A stretch of 64,000 bases of DNA from positions 3,630,001-3,694,000 of the forward strand of contig NZ_JAFBCL010000001.1 in assembly GCF_016907655.1 (NCBI RefSeq). The letters run 5' to 3'. Shown here piece by piece: positions 53,909-62,443 of the stretch. Below the pieces are notes generated by a model. It saw nothing but the letters and a program-made list of their open reading frames with translations, did no database searches and was not told the origin of the DNA. Positions within the stretch are counted from its first letter, which is position 1. The number at the start of each line of letters is the position of its first letter. The translations under genes were made by a program, and so were the position numbers. The stretch is from Saccharothrix algeriensis. Lineage in GTDB: Bacteria; Actinomycetota; Actinomycetes; Mycobacteriales; Pseudonocardiaceae.

Positions 53909-55030
53909 TCAGAGCGGCCAGGTCAGCTCGGTGCCGGCCAGGCCGAAGTGCTGCCCGTCCGCCGAAGCGGTGAACGTGAAGTGCTGCCGCCGCGGCCTGC
54001 CCAGCGCGCGCCACTCCCGGTGGCCCCGCTCCACCGCCGTCCACAGCTCCCGGGGCCCGCCCTGCTCGACCACCGCGCCGAGGTGCCGCACCCAGGACCC
54101 GTCCGGGTGGACCAGGCGCACGGGGTCGAAGGCCAGGGCCGCCCCCTCCAGCACCAGCCCCGCGAAGAACTCGAACGGCGACGACGAGTCCACGACCGCC
54201 CGCGCCGGCAGCAGCGTCGTGCGGCTGCTCGCGGACGTGGCGTCCGCCGCGGCGTCCAGCGCCGCGTCGGCCCACGCCTGCCGGTGCGCCCGCAGCGGCA
54301 TGAAGCGGCCGTCCTCCCGCAGCACCCGGCCGCGGGCGACGCCGTCGCGGACCACCAGCCGGACCAGCCCGGCCCCGATGACCCGGTTGAACGTGGTGAC
54401 GACCAGCCCGTCCGGCTCGACCTGGCGCAGCCACGGCTCCGGGACGCGCGACACCGCGCACGTCCCGAGGATCCGCGAGTACGGCGCCCGCGGCGGGTGG
54501 CCCCGCTCGCCGTCGCCCGCCACGCAGTGCGGCGCGTACCCGGCCGAGCGCAGCAGCCGCACGGCGCGCGCGTGGACGCCCGGGTCGACGTCGACCGACG
54601 TCACCGCCCGCTCGCCGAGCACGTGGCTGAGCAGGGCCGCGTTGTACCCGGTGCCCGTGCCGACCTCCAGCACCGTCGAGCCGGGGCGCGCGTCGAGCGC
54701 CTCCAGCATGATCGCCATGATCGTCGGCATGCTCGACGAGCTGGTGGGCACCCCGTGCACCGGACCGGTGGTGAGTGCTTGCTGCCAGGCGTCGTCGGAC
54801 CCGTTCAGCTGGGTCACGCACACCTGGTTGCGGTAGACGGTCGACAGGTGGTCGGGGTGGTCGGACGTGATCGCCGCCCACCGGCCGTCCTCCTGCTGCA
54901 CGAAGCAGCCCGGTACGAAGACGTGGCGCGGGACCTGGCGAAACGCCTCCACCCACCGCGGGTCGGCGAGCACGCCCGAGGCCCGCAGCGAGTCGGCCAG
55001 CTGCGCGCGCAGGTCGGTGGCGGGGTCCAC
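53909..55030 (-). CDS. PCMT-like methyltransferase
   Basis: The 373-residue protein resembles protein-L-isoaspartate O-methyltransferase over its N-terminal half. Family marks are VPRHVFVPGCF, the SAM motif STVLEVGTGTGYNAALLSHV and VTSVDVDPG. A C-terminal extension of about 170 residues is like that in the actinobacterial forms that accompany RiPP maturation. No RiPP precursor or ATP-grasp gene is seen nearby, so repair of damaged protein or a stand-alone role is equally possible. The GTG at 55030 follows TACGGT by 6 nt, suggesting a leaderless mRNA. It diverges from the XRE gene of the hbhA cluster. Confidence 0.85.
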   Translation of the reverse strand: MDPATDLRAQLADSLRASGVLADPRWVEAFRQVPRHVFVPGCFVQQEDGRWAAITSDHPDHLSTVYRNQVCVTQLNGSDDAWQQALTTGPVHGVPTSSSSMPTIMAIMLEALDARPGSTVLEVGTGTGYNAALLSHVLGERAVTSVDVDPGVHARAVRLLRSAGYAPHCVAGDGERGHPPRAPYSRILGTCAVSRVPEPWLRQVEPDGLVVTTFNRVIGAGLVRLVVRDGVARGRVLREDGRFMPLRAHRQAWADAALDAAADATSASSRTTLLPARAVVDSSSPFEFFAGLVLEGAALAFDPVRLVHPDGSWVRHLGAVVEQGGPRELWTAVERGHREWRALGRPRRQHFTFTASADGQHFGLAGTELTWPL

Positions 55031-55152
55031 ACCCCCACCGTAGCGCTGTGGGCGGGCCCACGTCCGGGTTGCTAGCACAGCGCTTGCAGGAGCTAGCACC
55101 CGCGCGTACCGTCGGAGGTGCCCGGACCGGTGACCGAGGAGGTGCCCCGCCG

Positions 55153-55551
55153 GTGGACAAGTCCCTCGACGAAGCGGTGGCCGACCTCGGCCGCGGCATC
55201 GGCGACTACATCCGCCAGCAGCGCAACACCGCGAAGATCTCGCTGCGCCAGCTGGCCAGGCTCGCCGGGGTCTCCAACCCCTACCTGAGCCAGATCGAGC
55301 GGGGCCTGCGCAAGCCCAGCGCGGAGATCCTCCAGCAGATCGCCAGGGGGCTGCGGATCTCGGCGGAGGCGCTGTACGTCGAGGCCGGGATCCTGGAGCA
55401 GCGCGAGGGCGGCGCGCTGGCCGACGCCATCGTCGCCGCGCCCGACCTGACCGAGCGGCAGAAGCAGGTGCTGCTCGACGTCTACGAGTCGTTCCGGCGG
55501 GAGAACACCGCCGACCGCAACACCGCCGACCAACCCGAGCCCGAGGAGTGA
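55153..55551 (+). CDS. XRE-family regulator upstream of hbhA
   Basis: The 132-residue protein has a single XRE helix-turn-helix (SLRQLARLAGVSNPYLSQIE, then RGLRKPSAEILQQIARGL) and an acidic C-terminal tail. It corresponds in position and type to mycobacterial Rv0474. The GTG at 55153 is chosen because the family domain starts shortly after and a GAGGAGG stretch lies upstream; the spacing is long (12 nt), so the start is less certain. It precedes hbhA by 5 bp. Confidence 0.88.
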   Translation: MDKSLDEAVADLGRGIGDYIRQQRNTAKISLRQLARLAGVSNPYLSQIERGLRKPSAEILQQIARGLRISAEALYVEAGILEQREGGALADAIVAAPDLTERQKQVLLDVYESFRRENTADRNTADQPEPEE

Positions 55552-55556
55552 TCCGC

Positions 55557-56222
55557 ATGCCGAACCTGCCCACCACCGAGGAGCTGCGCAAGGCGGGCGA
55601 GCAGGTCGCCGCCGCCGCCCGCACGCCGCTGCTGGCCGCCCTGGGCGCCGGCGACCTGGCCGCCAAGGCCGTGGTCGAGGCGCTGAACAAGGCCCGGGAG
55701 CGGGCCGAGGCCGCCAGGTCCGCCGCCGAGTCGGCCGACCTCAAGGACCTCCGCGACCGGTTCGACCCGGCCGAGCTGCGCAAGGTCGTGGACGCCTACA
55801 CCCAGTCCGCGCTGAACCTCTACCAGTTCCTGGCCGAGCACGGCCAGGAGGCGCTGGACAAGCTCAAGTCCCAGCCGCACGTCCAGAAGGCCCTGCACCA
55901 GGTCGAGGAGGCCGTCGAGACCGCGCAGAAGCGCACCGAGGCCGCCGCGGGCGACGCCCGCGACCTGGCCGACGACGTGCTCGGCAAGGTCAGCCGCCGC
56001 ACCCGCGCGACCGGGGAGAAGGTGGCCCGCGGCCTGGACGACGTGAGCGAGGAGCTGGCCGGCGCCGTCGTCGAGGCCGGCGGCGAAGCGGCGCACGAGG
56101 TGCGCAGCACCACGCGCAAGGCCGCCGACCGCGCCGCCTCCGCCCGCTCGACCGGCGCCGCGCGCAAGCCGGCCGCGTCCCGCGGCGCCACGGCGAAGAA
56201 GCCGGCCGACTCCGCCGAGTGA
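55557..56222 (+). CDS. hbhA: Heparin-binding hemagglutinin-like coiled-coil protein
   Basis: The 221-residue protein has the HbhA architecture: an N-terminal PLLAALGAGDLAAKAVVEAL segment, a long coiled coil (about 35-165) and a Lys/Ala-rich C-terminal tail (AARKPAASRGATAKKPADSA). In mycobacteria HbhA is surface-exposed and also binds lipid inclusions; the role in a soil actinomycete is unknown. The ATG at 55557 has GAGGAG 8 nt upstream. The order XRE - hbhA - DUF2516 is conserved with Rv0474-0476. Confidence 0.88.
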   Translation: MPNLPTTEELRKAGEQVAAAARTPLLAALGAGDLAAKAVVEALNKARERAEAARSAAESADLKDLRDRFDPAELRKVVDAYTQSALNLYQFLAEHGQEALDKLKSQPHVQKALHQVEEAVETAQKRTEAAAGDARDLADDVLGKVSRRTRATGEKVARGLDDVSEELAGAVVEAGGEAAHEVRSTTRKAADRAASARSTGAARKPAASRGATAKKPADSAE

Positions 56223-56232
56223 GGCGGTCGTC

Positions 56233-56259
56233 ACGGGGCGTCCCGCGGGGGCGCCCCGT
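56233..56259 (+). terminator. Hairpin after hbhA
   Basis: ACGGGGCG (56233-56240) pairs with CGCCCCGT (56252-56259). It stands 10 bp after the hbhA stop and before the separate promoter of the DUF2516 gene. Confidence 0.6.
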
Positions 56260-56301
56260 TCCGGGTATCCCCGGGGCGCGGTCCGCACGTACTCTGGTGG
56301 G

Positions 56302-56622
56302 GTGTTCCTTCCGTTCCCGTCCCCGGACCTGATCCGCCTCGACGAGTGGATCTTGTTCCTGGCGTACTGCGTCGGGCTGATCATGGGGGTCTTCGCCTTC
56401 GCACACGCCCTGTCGCAGCGCGCCGACGCCTACACCGCGGCGGAGCGGCTCACCAAGCCCGCCTGGCTGGGCATCACCGGCGGTGGCGCGTTCGCGCTGC
56501 TGCTGTTCAGCCTCTCCGGCCCCGGCGGGATGTTCTGGCTCGCGGGGCTGGTCGCCGTCACCGTCTACCTGGTCGACGTGCGGCCCCGCCTGATCGAGGT
56601 CCAGCGCGGCCCGCGGTGGTGA
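56302..56622 (+). CDS. DUF2516 membrane protein
   Basis: The 106-residue protein has three hydrophobic helices (EWILFLAYCVGLIMGVFAFA; PAWLGITGGGAFALLLFSLS; MFWLAGLVAVTVYLVDVRPR), the pattern of DUF2516, as in Rv0476. The GTG at 56302 comes 6 nt after TACTCT, so transcription probably starts at the start codon. Its TGA overlaps the next gene's GTG. Confidence 0.92.
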   Translation: MFLPFPSPDLIRLDEWILFLAYCVGLIMGVFAFAHALSQRADAYTAAERLTKPAWLGITGGGAFALLLFSLSGPGGMFWLAGLVAVTVYLVDVRPRLIEVQRGPRW

Positions 56623-57278
56623 CCTACCGGAGCCACGGCTCCGGCACGCCGGTCACCCTGATCGGGCACGGCCTGGGCGCCACGCCCGGTGAGGCCCGCC
56701 TGCCCGCGACCGGCGTGCCCGGCACCCGGGTCGTGGTCACCCTCCCCTCGCACGGCGACGCCCCCGACGCGCCCGCCGGGTACTGGGACTACCGGCGCAT
56801 CGCGGCCGACCTGCGCGCGGTCGCCCGCGAGGTGGGCGCCACGCGGGCCGTCGGCGTCTCGCTGACCTCCGGCGCGCTGCTGTCGCTGCTGGCCGACGAG
56901 CCCGACGCGTTCGAGCGGGTCGCGCTGCTGCTGCCCGCCGTCCTGGACGAGCCGCGCGCGCTGCTGAGCCGCGAGCGCGCCGTCAGCGTCGTCGGCGGGC
57001 CGCCCGAGTACCTGGCCGAGCGGCGCGCGGCGTTCCGCCGGCTCGACGGCGCGCTCGCCGAACTGCCCGGCCGGACCCCCGTGCCCGACCGGTCGGTGCT
57101 GCGGGCGGTGCGCGCCCCGGTGCTGGTGGTGGGCGCGACGGAGGACCCGCTGCACCCCCGGGAGGTCGCCGAGGCGACCGCCGCCGCGCTGCCCGCGGGC
57201 CGGTTGGAGCTCGTGCCGACCTGGCTGTCGCACCGGGGTGACGTGCGCGGGTGGTTGGGCGATTTCCTGCGCGGGTAG
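56619..57278 (+). CDS. Alpha/beta-hydrolase
   Basis: The 219-residue protein has an alpha/beta-hydrolase layout: HGLGATPGEARL near the oxyanion region, GVSLTSGALLSLL as the nucleophile elbow (GxSxxSG), LVVGATEDPLHPREV as the acid-bearing segment, and a C-terminal LSHRGDV with the catalytic His. The substrate is unknown. It is coupled by GTGA to the DUF2516 gene. Confidence 0.87.
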   Translation: MTYRSHGSGTPVTLIGHGLGATPGEARLPATGVPGTRVVVTLPSHGDAPDAPAGYWDYRRIAADLRAVAREVGATRAVGVSLTSGALLSLLADEPDAFERVALLLPAVLDEPRALLSRERAVSVVGGPPEYLAERRAAFRRLDGALAELPGRTPVPDRSVLRAVRAPVLVVGATEDPLHPREVAEATAAALPAGRLELVPTWLSHRGDVRGWLGDFLRG

Positions 57279-57287
57279 CCGGAGGGC

Positions 57288-57833
57288 ATGCCCGAACCGA
57301 AGAAGATCGCATTCCTGGTCGGTGCGGAAGGGGTCGAGCAGGTCGAGCTGACCGACCCCTGGCAGCACGTCGAGAAGGCGGGCGCGGTCCCGCGGCTGCT
57401 CGCCCCGCGGCTCGGCCGGGTCCAGGCTTTCGACCACCTCACCCCGGCGGACACCTTCGACGTGGACCTGCCGTTCTCCCAGGCCGACCCCGCCGACTAC
57501 GACGGCGTGGTGATCCCCGGCGGCGTCGCGGGCGCGGACTTCCTCCGCATGGACCGCGACGCGGTGGCGTTCGTGCGGGCGCACGTCGACCAGGGCAAGC
57601 CGGTCGCGTCGATCTGCCACGGGCCGTGGCTGCTGGTCGAGGCCGACGTCGTGCGCGGCAAGGCGCTGACCTCCTTCCCGAGCCTGGCCACCGACATCCG
57701 CAACGCCGGCGGGCGGTGGGACGACCTGGAGGTCCAGGTCTGCGACGGGAACGGCTGGACGCTGGTGACCAGCCGGAAGCCCGACGACCTGCCCGCGTTC
57801 GACCGCGAGGCGCTCAGGGCGTTCGGCCTGTAG
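57288..57833 (+). CDS. DJ-1/PfpI-family protein
   Basis: The 181-residue protein has the nucleophile elbow SICHGPW with Cys110 and His111, and the acidic GAEGVEQVEL near residue 12-21, as in PfpI/YhbO proteins that act as glyoxalases or deglycases. It follows the hydrolase by 9 bp and is probably in the same operon. Confidence 0.93.
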   Translation: MPEPKKIAFLVGAEGVEQVELTDPWQHVEKAGAVPRLLAPRLGRVQAFDHLTPADTFDVDLPFSQADPADYDGVVIPGGVAGADFLRMDRDAVAFVRAHVDQGKPVASICHGPWLLVEADVVRGKALTSFPSLATDIRNAGGRWDDLEVQVCDGNGWTLVTSRKPDDLPAFDREALRAFGL

Positions 57834-57926
57834 GCCCGGTTCCGGCGCGCCTGGCCCCACCCGGGACCGGGCGCCCGGGCCGCGCCCGACCTGCGGGGAT
57901 GTGCACCTCCCCGCAAGCCGCCCGGC

Positions 57927-58688
57927 TCAGAGCCGCGCCACCGCGTAGGCCGCGATCGCGTCGCGCACCCACTCGGCGAAGCCCTCGCCGTGGTCGTCGA
58001 ACTGGACCTTGAAGTCCGGCGCGTCGACGTAGAGCCGGCCCAGCCCCGTGTAGGACTCGCGGTTCGGCGTCCAGCTCAGGCAGATCCACGCGTAGTGCCG
58101 GTCGGTGACCGCCAGCGCCTCCGGCGCGTCGGCCGCGACGCCCGCGTCGAACAGCCCGGCGTAGGCTTCCCTGATCGCCCGCCACTCGGCCATGAAGTCG
58201 TCCGCGTCGGCGCGGGTCCAGTCCCGCATCCGGCGCTTGCCCTCTTCGATGTGCGTGCGGGCGCCCTCGCCGAAGCGCTCCACCAGCTCGTCCTCGTAGC
58301 GGGCCTGCCGGTCGGCGTCGAAGCCGTCGAACAGCTCTTCCATCTTCATGTCGTGCTCATCCCCCTCCAGTTCCCGGATCGTCCTGGCGACGGTGTCCGC
58401 CAGCCTGTCCAGCCGCTCCCGCTCGCCGCGCAGCCACCGCTGGTGGTTGCGCAGCACGTCCACCGCGCGGTGGCGGCCGTCGAGCACCTCGGACACGGCG
58501 TCCAGGCCGAGGCCGAGGTCGCGCAGCAGGAGGATCTGCTGGAGCCGCAGCAACTGCTCCCGCTCGTAGTAGCGGTAGCCGTTGCCGCCGACCCACGCCG
58601 GCGGCAGCAGACCTATCGCGTCGTAGTGCCGCAACGTCCGCGAAGTCACCTTGGACATGCGCGCCACCTGTGCGATCGACCAGGCCAC
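57927..58688 (-). CDS. MerR-family regulator with TipAS domain
   Basis: The 253-residue protein has an N-terminal MerR helix-turn-helix (VARMSKVTSRTLRHYDAIGL) and a long dimer helix. A C-terminal TipAS-like domain (about 115-253, RFGEGARTHIEEGKRRMRDW) follows, the type that binds thiopeptide antibiotics covalently in Streptomyces TipA. Start is GTG 58688, preceded by GGGAGGTGAGG. A GTTGACG palindrome lies upstream. It may sense a thiopeptide-like or multidrug ligand. Confidence 0.93.
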   Translation of the reverse strand: MAWSIAQVARMSKVTSRTLRHYDAIGLLPPAWVGGNGYRYYEREQLLRLQQILLLRDLGLGLDAVSEVLDGRHRAVDVLRNHQRWLRGERERLDRLADTVARTIRELEGDEHDMKMEELFDGFDADRQARYEDELVERFGEGARTHIEEGKRRMRDWTRADADDFMAEWRAIREAYAGLFDAGVAADAPEALAVTDRHYAWICLSWTPNRESYTGLGRLYVDAPDFKVQFDDHGEGFAEWVRDAIAAYAVARL

Positions 58689-58723
58689 GACCCCTCACCT
58701 CCCGTGCGCCGACCACGCTAGGG

Positions 58724-58740
58724 GTTGACGTTGCGTCAAC
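58724..58740. promoter_or_regulatory. MerR-type operator
   Basis: GTTGACG-TTG-CGTCAAC is a perfect 7-bp inverted repeat between the divergent MerR and YbaK-like genes. It contains a TTGACG -35-like hexamer, as MerR sites typically do. Confidence 0.75.
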
Positions 58741-58759
58741 GTCAAGGCGAGCCGGCAGG

Positions 58760-59308
58760 ATGGCGGGCGTGTGGAGCATCGCAGGATCCCTGTCCCCGGC
58801 GCCCGTGCTCGACCGGCTTGACCTGGTGGCCGGACCGGTGGCCACCGCGCTGCGGGCGATGGCCGACGCGGACCGGCTCGCCGTCAGCGCGATCGACCCG
58901 GCGCTGGCCGACACGGCCGAGTTCTGCGCGCACTACGGCTCGCCGCTCGGCGCGTCCGCCAACTGCGTGATCGTGGCCGGGAAGCGCGGTGACGCGGTGC
59001 GCTACGCGGCGTGCGTCGTGCTCGCCACGACCCGGGCCGACGTGAACGGCGTGGTGCGGCGGCGGCTGGACGCGCGGCGGGCGTCGTTCGCGCCGATGGA
59101 CGACGCCGTGGCGCTGACCGGCATGGAGCACGGCGGCATCACGCCCGTGGGGCTGCCCGCCGACTGGCCGGTGCTGCTGGCGCCCGAGGTCGCCGCCGCG
59201 CCGGAGCTGGTGGTCGGCAGCGGGGTCCGGGGCAGCAAGCTGCTGGTGCCCGGCGAGGTGCTGGCGAAGCTGCCCGGCGCGGAGGTGCTGGAGGGGCTGG
59301 CCCGCTGA
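58760..59308 (+). CDS. YbaK/ProX-type aminoacyl-tRNA deacylase
   Basis: The 182-residue protein has the YbaK/EbsC fold marks: SANCVIVAGKRGDAVRYAAC with the conserved Lys, HGGITPVGLPADWPVLL and GSGVRGSKLLVPG. Such enzymes clear mischarged tRNAs in trans. ATG 58760 is used; a GTG 9 bp on is possible. The shared MerR operator upstream suggests control by the TipAS-type regulator. Confidence 0.88.
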   Translation: MAGVWSIAGSLSPAPVLDRLDLVAGPVATALRAMADADRLAVSAIDPALADTAEFCAHYGSPLGASANCVIVAGKRGDAVRYAACVVLATTRADVNGVVRRRLDARRASFAPMDDAVALTGMEHGGITPVGLPADWPVLLAPEVAAAPELVVGSGVRGSKLLVPGEVLAKLPGAEVLEGLAR

Positions 59309-59336
59309 CCCGGGCGGGCGCGGCTCGGCGGTCGGG

Positions 59337-59837
59337 TCAGTCCGCGAGCTGGGCCGCCAGCACCTCGTGCGCCTGGCGCGCGGTGAGGTGCCCGATCAGC
59401 ACGTGCGTGGTCAGGCCGTCGGCCAGGGCCAGCACGGTGCGCGCCTTCAGCGGGTCGCCGAGCAGCCGCGCGAACATCGCGTGCAGCTCGGCGTAGTTCG
59501 CGCGCAGCACGGGCGCCAGGTCCGGGCTCACCACGGCCTGCGCGACGAACGCCAGCCACACCTTCGCCTCCGCCCGCTCCGGCAGGGCGACGGCCCGCAC
59601 CGCGTCTTCGGCGCGGTCGCCGACGCGGCCGAGGATGCGCCGGCCGACCTCCTCCAGCGCGAACCTCAGCATCTCGTCCTTGGTGCGGAAGCACCGCTGC
59701 ACCGCGCCGAGCGACACGCCCGCGCGGGCGGCGACGTCGCGCATGGTCACGCCCTCCAGGCCGCGCTCGTCGGCGAGCAGGCGCACGGCGTCCGCGATCC
59801 GCCTGCGCCTGCCGTCCCGGTCCACCGCTCTGGGCAC
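59337..59837 (-). CDS. TetR-family regulator
   Basis: The 166-residue protein has the TetR HTH (RIADAVRLLADERGLEGVTM, then RDVAARAGVSLGAVQRCF) and a helical C-terminal domain. Start is GTG 59837. It probably represses itself and the divergent amidase through the palindrome at 59852-59881. Confidence 0.92.
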   Translation of the reverse strand: MPRAVDRDGRRRRIADAVRLLADERGLEGVTMRDVAARAGVSLGAVQRCFRTKDEMLRFALEEVGRRILGRVGDRAEDAVRAVALPERAEAKVWLAFVAQAVVSPDLAPVLRANYAELHAMFARLLGDPLKARTVLALADGLTTHVLIGHLTARQAHEVLAAQLAD

Positions 59838-59851
59838 CGCCCGAGCCTATG

Positions 59852-59881
59852 CGATACGTTCGTAACGATACAAACGTATCG
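59852..59881. promoter_or_regulatory. TetR operator upstream of the amidase gene
   Basis: CGATACGTT (59852-59860) and AACGTATCG (59873-59881) form a perfect inverted repeat with a 12-bp spacer between the divergent TetR and amidase genes. A further GATAC lies in the spacer. Confidence 0.85.
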
Positions 59882-59898
59882 AATGTTGGGGGTGGGCG

Positions 59899-61314
59899 AT
59901 GTGGGAGTGGGCGGCCGTCGAGCAGGCGGCGGCGGTGCGGTCGGGCCGGGTGTCGGCCGTCGAGCTGGTGCGGGCGCACCTGGACCGGATCGCGGAGGTG
60001 AACCCGCGGGTCAACGCGGTGACGCAACTGCTGGCGGAGCAGGCCGTCGAGCAGGCGCGGGCGCTGGACCGCAGGCGGGCGGCCGGTGAGGACGTCGGGC
60101 CGCTCGCGGGCGTGCCGTTCACCGTCAAGGAGAGCATCGCCGTGCGCGGTGTGCCGACCACGCACGGCGCGGTGCGGCTGAAGGACTTCGTGGCGCCCGA
60201 CGACGCGCCGCCGGTGGCCCGGCTGCGGGCGGCGGGCGCGATCCCCGTGGGGCACACCAACATGCCGACCCTGACGCTGGCCGGTGTGCACACCCGCAGC
60301 GAGCTGTTCGGCGACACGCTGAACCCCTGGGACGCCACCGTCACGCCCGGCGGCAGCAGCGGCGGCGACGGCGTCGCGGTGGCCACCGGCATGGCGGGGC
60401 TGGGGCTGGGCAACGACGCCGGCGGCTCGGTGCGCCTGCCGGCGTCGTTCTGCGGCGTCGCCGCGCTCAAGCCCACCTGCGGCCGGTTCGCCGCCGACCA
60501 CCGGCTGCGCCCCGAGGACGAGCCGCCGCTGGGCGCGCAGCTGTTCGTCGTGGACGGGCCGCTGGCGCGCACGGTCGCCGACCTGCGGGCGGCGTTCGAG
60601 GTGCTCGCGGGCGCGTCACCGCGCGACCCGCGCGCGGTGCCCGTCCCGGTGCGCGGCGAACCGGCGCCGCGCCGGGTCGCGGTGGTCGCCGACCCCGGTG
60701 GGCGGGGCGTGCACCCGACCGTGCGGGCGGCGGTGGGACGGGCCGCCGGCGCGCTGTCCGACGCCGGGTACGAGGTGGCGGAGGTGCCGGACGTGCCCGC
60801 GCTGGACGAGGCGCTCTCGGCGTACGGGCGCCTGCTGATGACCGAGTTCACGCCCGCGTGGCCGGTGGTGCGCACCCTGCTCGGCGAGGGCGGGCACCGG
60901 TACGTCGAGCAGTCGATGGCCGAGTCGCCGCCGGTGGACGTGACCGAGTACGTGCGGCTGACCGGCGTGGTGCTGGGCGTGAAGCGGGCGTGGGCGGAGT
61001 TCCTGGACCGCTACCCGCTGCTGCTCGGGCCGGTGTTCACCGAGCCGCCGGTGGCCCCCGGCGTGGAGAGCCGCGACGCCGCGGGGCACGCCCTGGTGGG
61101 GTCGGCGCTGCGGCTGTGCACCGCGACCAGCCTCGCGGGGCTGCCGGCGGTGGCGGTGCCGACGGGGCTGGCGGAGGGGCTGCCGACGGGGGTGCAGCTG
61201 GTGGGCCGCGCCTTCCGGGAGGACCTGTGCCTGGCGGGTGCGTCGGTGGTGGAGGAGCGGTTCGGCGTCCTCACGCCGGTGGGCGGGCCCGCGCGTACTC
61301 CCGCAGGAAGCTGA
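59899..61314 (+). CDS. Amidase-signature-family amidase
   Basis: The 471-residue enzyme has the Ser-cisSer-Lys set: Lys77 in VPFTVKESIA, Ser153 in the GGSSGGDGVAVATG loop and Ser177 in NDAGGSVRLPAS. It hydrolyses amide bonds; the substrate is not predictable. It stands beyond a TetR operator, so expression is probably induced by a substrate. The 3' end overlaps the convergent LOG gene by 44 nt. Confidence 0.93.
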   Translation: MWEWAAVEQAAAVRSGRVSAVELVRAHLDRIAEVNPRVNAVTQLLAEQAVEQARALDRRRAAGEDVGPLAGVPFTVKESIAVRGVPTTHGAVRLKDFVAPDDAPPVARLRAAGAIPVGHTNMPTLTLAGVHTRSELFGDTLNPWDATVTPGGSSGGDGVAVATGMAGLGLGNDAGGSVRLPASFCGVAALKPTCGRFAADHRLRPEDEPPLGAQLFVVDGPLARTVADLRAAFEVLAGASPRDPRAVPVPVRGEPAPRRVAVVADPGGRGVHPTVRAAVGRAAGALSDAGYEVAEVPDVPALDEALSAYGRLLMTEFTPAWPVVRTLLGEGGHRYVEQSMAESPPVDVTEYVRLTGVVLGVKRAWAEFLDRYPLLLGPVFTEPPVAPGVESRDAAGHALVGSALRLCTATSLAGLPAVAVPTGLAEGLPTGVQLVGRAFREDLCLAGASVVEERFGVLTPVGGPARTPAGS

Positions 61315-62365
61315 CCGCCTCGGCCACGTCGTCGGTCACCAGGATCCAGCGCTCGGCCTCCCGCCCGCGCGCCAGCCGCCGGACCAGCGGCGCCGCCGGC
61401 ACCTCGTCGACCCAGAAGTCCTCGCCCAGGAACACCATCGGCGCGGCCGGGCCGACCGAGCCGTAGTGGTTCTGGGTGTAGTCCTGGAACACCTCCTGCA
61501 CGGTGCCCGCGCTGCCCGGCGTGTAGACGATGCCGCCCGTCGCGACGGTCAGCAGGCCCTCCTCGCGGACCGAGTTGGCGAAGTACTTGGCGTGCAGCTC
61601 GCACGCCGGGTTCGGCGGCTCGTGGCCGTAGAACCAGGTGGGGATGCCGATCGTGCGCGGCCGGTCGAACCCGGGCAGGTCGGGCGGGAACGCCGCGAGC
61701 CACCGCCCGATCGACTCCGCGTCGCCGCCGAACCCCGGCGCCCGGGCCAGGTCGCGCAGCACGCCGGCGTCCTCGCCGACCCGCACGCCCAGCGGCACGG
61801 CCTCCATCGCGCCCGGACCGCCGCCGGTCAGCACCGTGAACCCGGCCTCGCCGAGCGCCGCGCCCAGCCGCACGGCCCGCCGGTAGCCCGGCGTGTCGCG
61901 GCCCAGCGCGTGCCCGCCCATCACGGCCACCGGCGCGTCGCCCGGGGCGCCGCCCAGGGCCTCCCCCAGGGCTTCGGTGATGGCGTGGTCGTGCAGGCGC
62001 TCGGCGAGGGCGTGCAGCGGGTCCGGGTGGTGGCCCTGCTGCCTGCTGTGCCGGTAGACGCGGGCGTCGGGGGTGTCCGCGTAGGACCCCGGCCGCGCCG
62101 GGTCGAAGCCGGCGAACAGCTCGGCGGGCGTGTAGAGCGACGACCGGTACACCGAGTACGGCACGTCCGGGATGGTGGGGAACACCAGCGCGCCCGCCGC
62201 GTCGGCCCGCCGCCGCGCCGAGGGCTCCAGCACGCACCCCAGGAACAGCGCGCCGTCCAGCGGGACCCGCAGGTCCTCCCCGCCCAGGTCCAACCCGACG
62301 AGCACCGCGCCGCGCAGGTCGGTGGCGGTGCGGACCCGGTCCGGGTCCCTGATCACGGTGCGCAC
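61271..62365 (-). CDS. LOG-family protein
   Basis: The 364-residue protein has an N-terminal extension of about 110 residues. A LOG/TIGR00725-like Rossmann domain follows, with VAVMGGHALGR, TVLTGGGPGAMEAVPLG and the PGSAGTVQEVFQD motif (PGGxGTxxE with one Gly replaced). The family includes cytokinin-activating phosphoribohydrolases. The large N-terminal part marks the longer actinobacterial type. Start is GTG 62365. Confidence 0.9.
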   Translation of the reverse strand: MRTVIRDPDRVRTATDLRGAVLVGLDLGGEDLRVPLDGALFLGCVLEPSARRRADAAGALVFPTIPDVPYSVYRSSLYTPAELFAGFDPARPGSYADTPDARVYRHSRQQGHHPDPLHALAERLHDHAITEALGEALGGAPGDAPVAVMGGHALGRDTPGYRRAVRLGAALGEAGFTVLTGGGPGAMEAVPLGVRVGEDAGVLRDLARAPGFGGDAESIGRWLAAFPPDLPGFDRPRTIGIPTWFYGHEPPNPACELHAKYFANSVREEGLLTVATGGIVYTPGSAGTVQEVFQDYTQNHYGSVGPAAPMVFLGEDFWVDEVPAAPLVRRLARGREAERWILVTDDVAEAVSFLREYARARPPA

Positions 62366-62443
62366 CGGCGAAGCCTACGTCCCGCCGCGCGCCGGGACGG
62401 GCCGGTCGCGCGAACGCGGGCGCCGGCCGGCCGCGGTGCGGGG

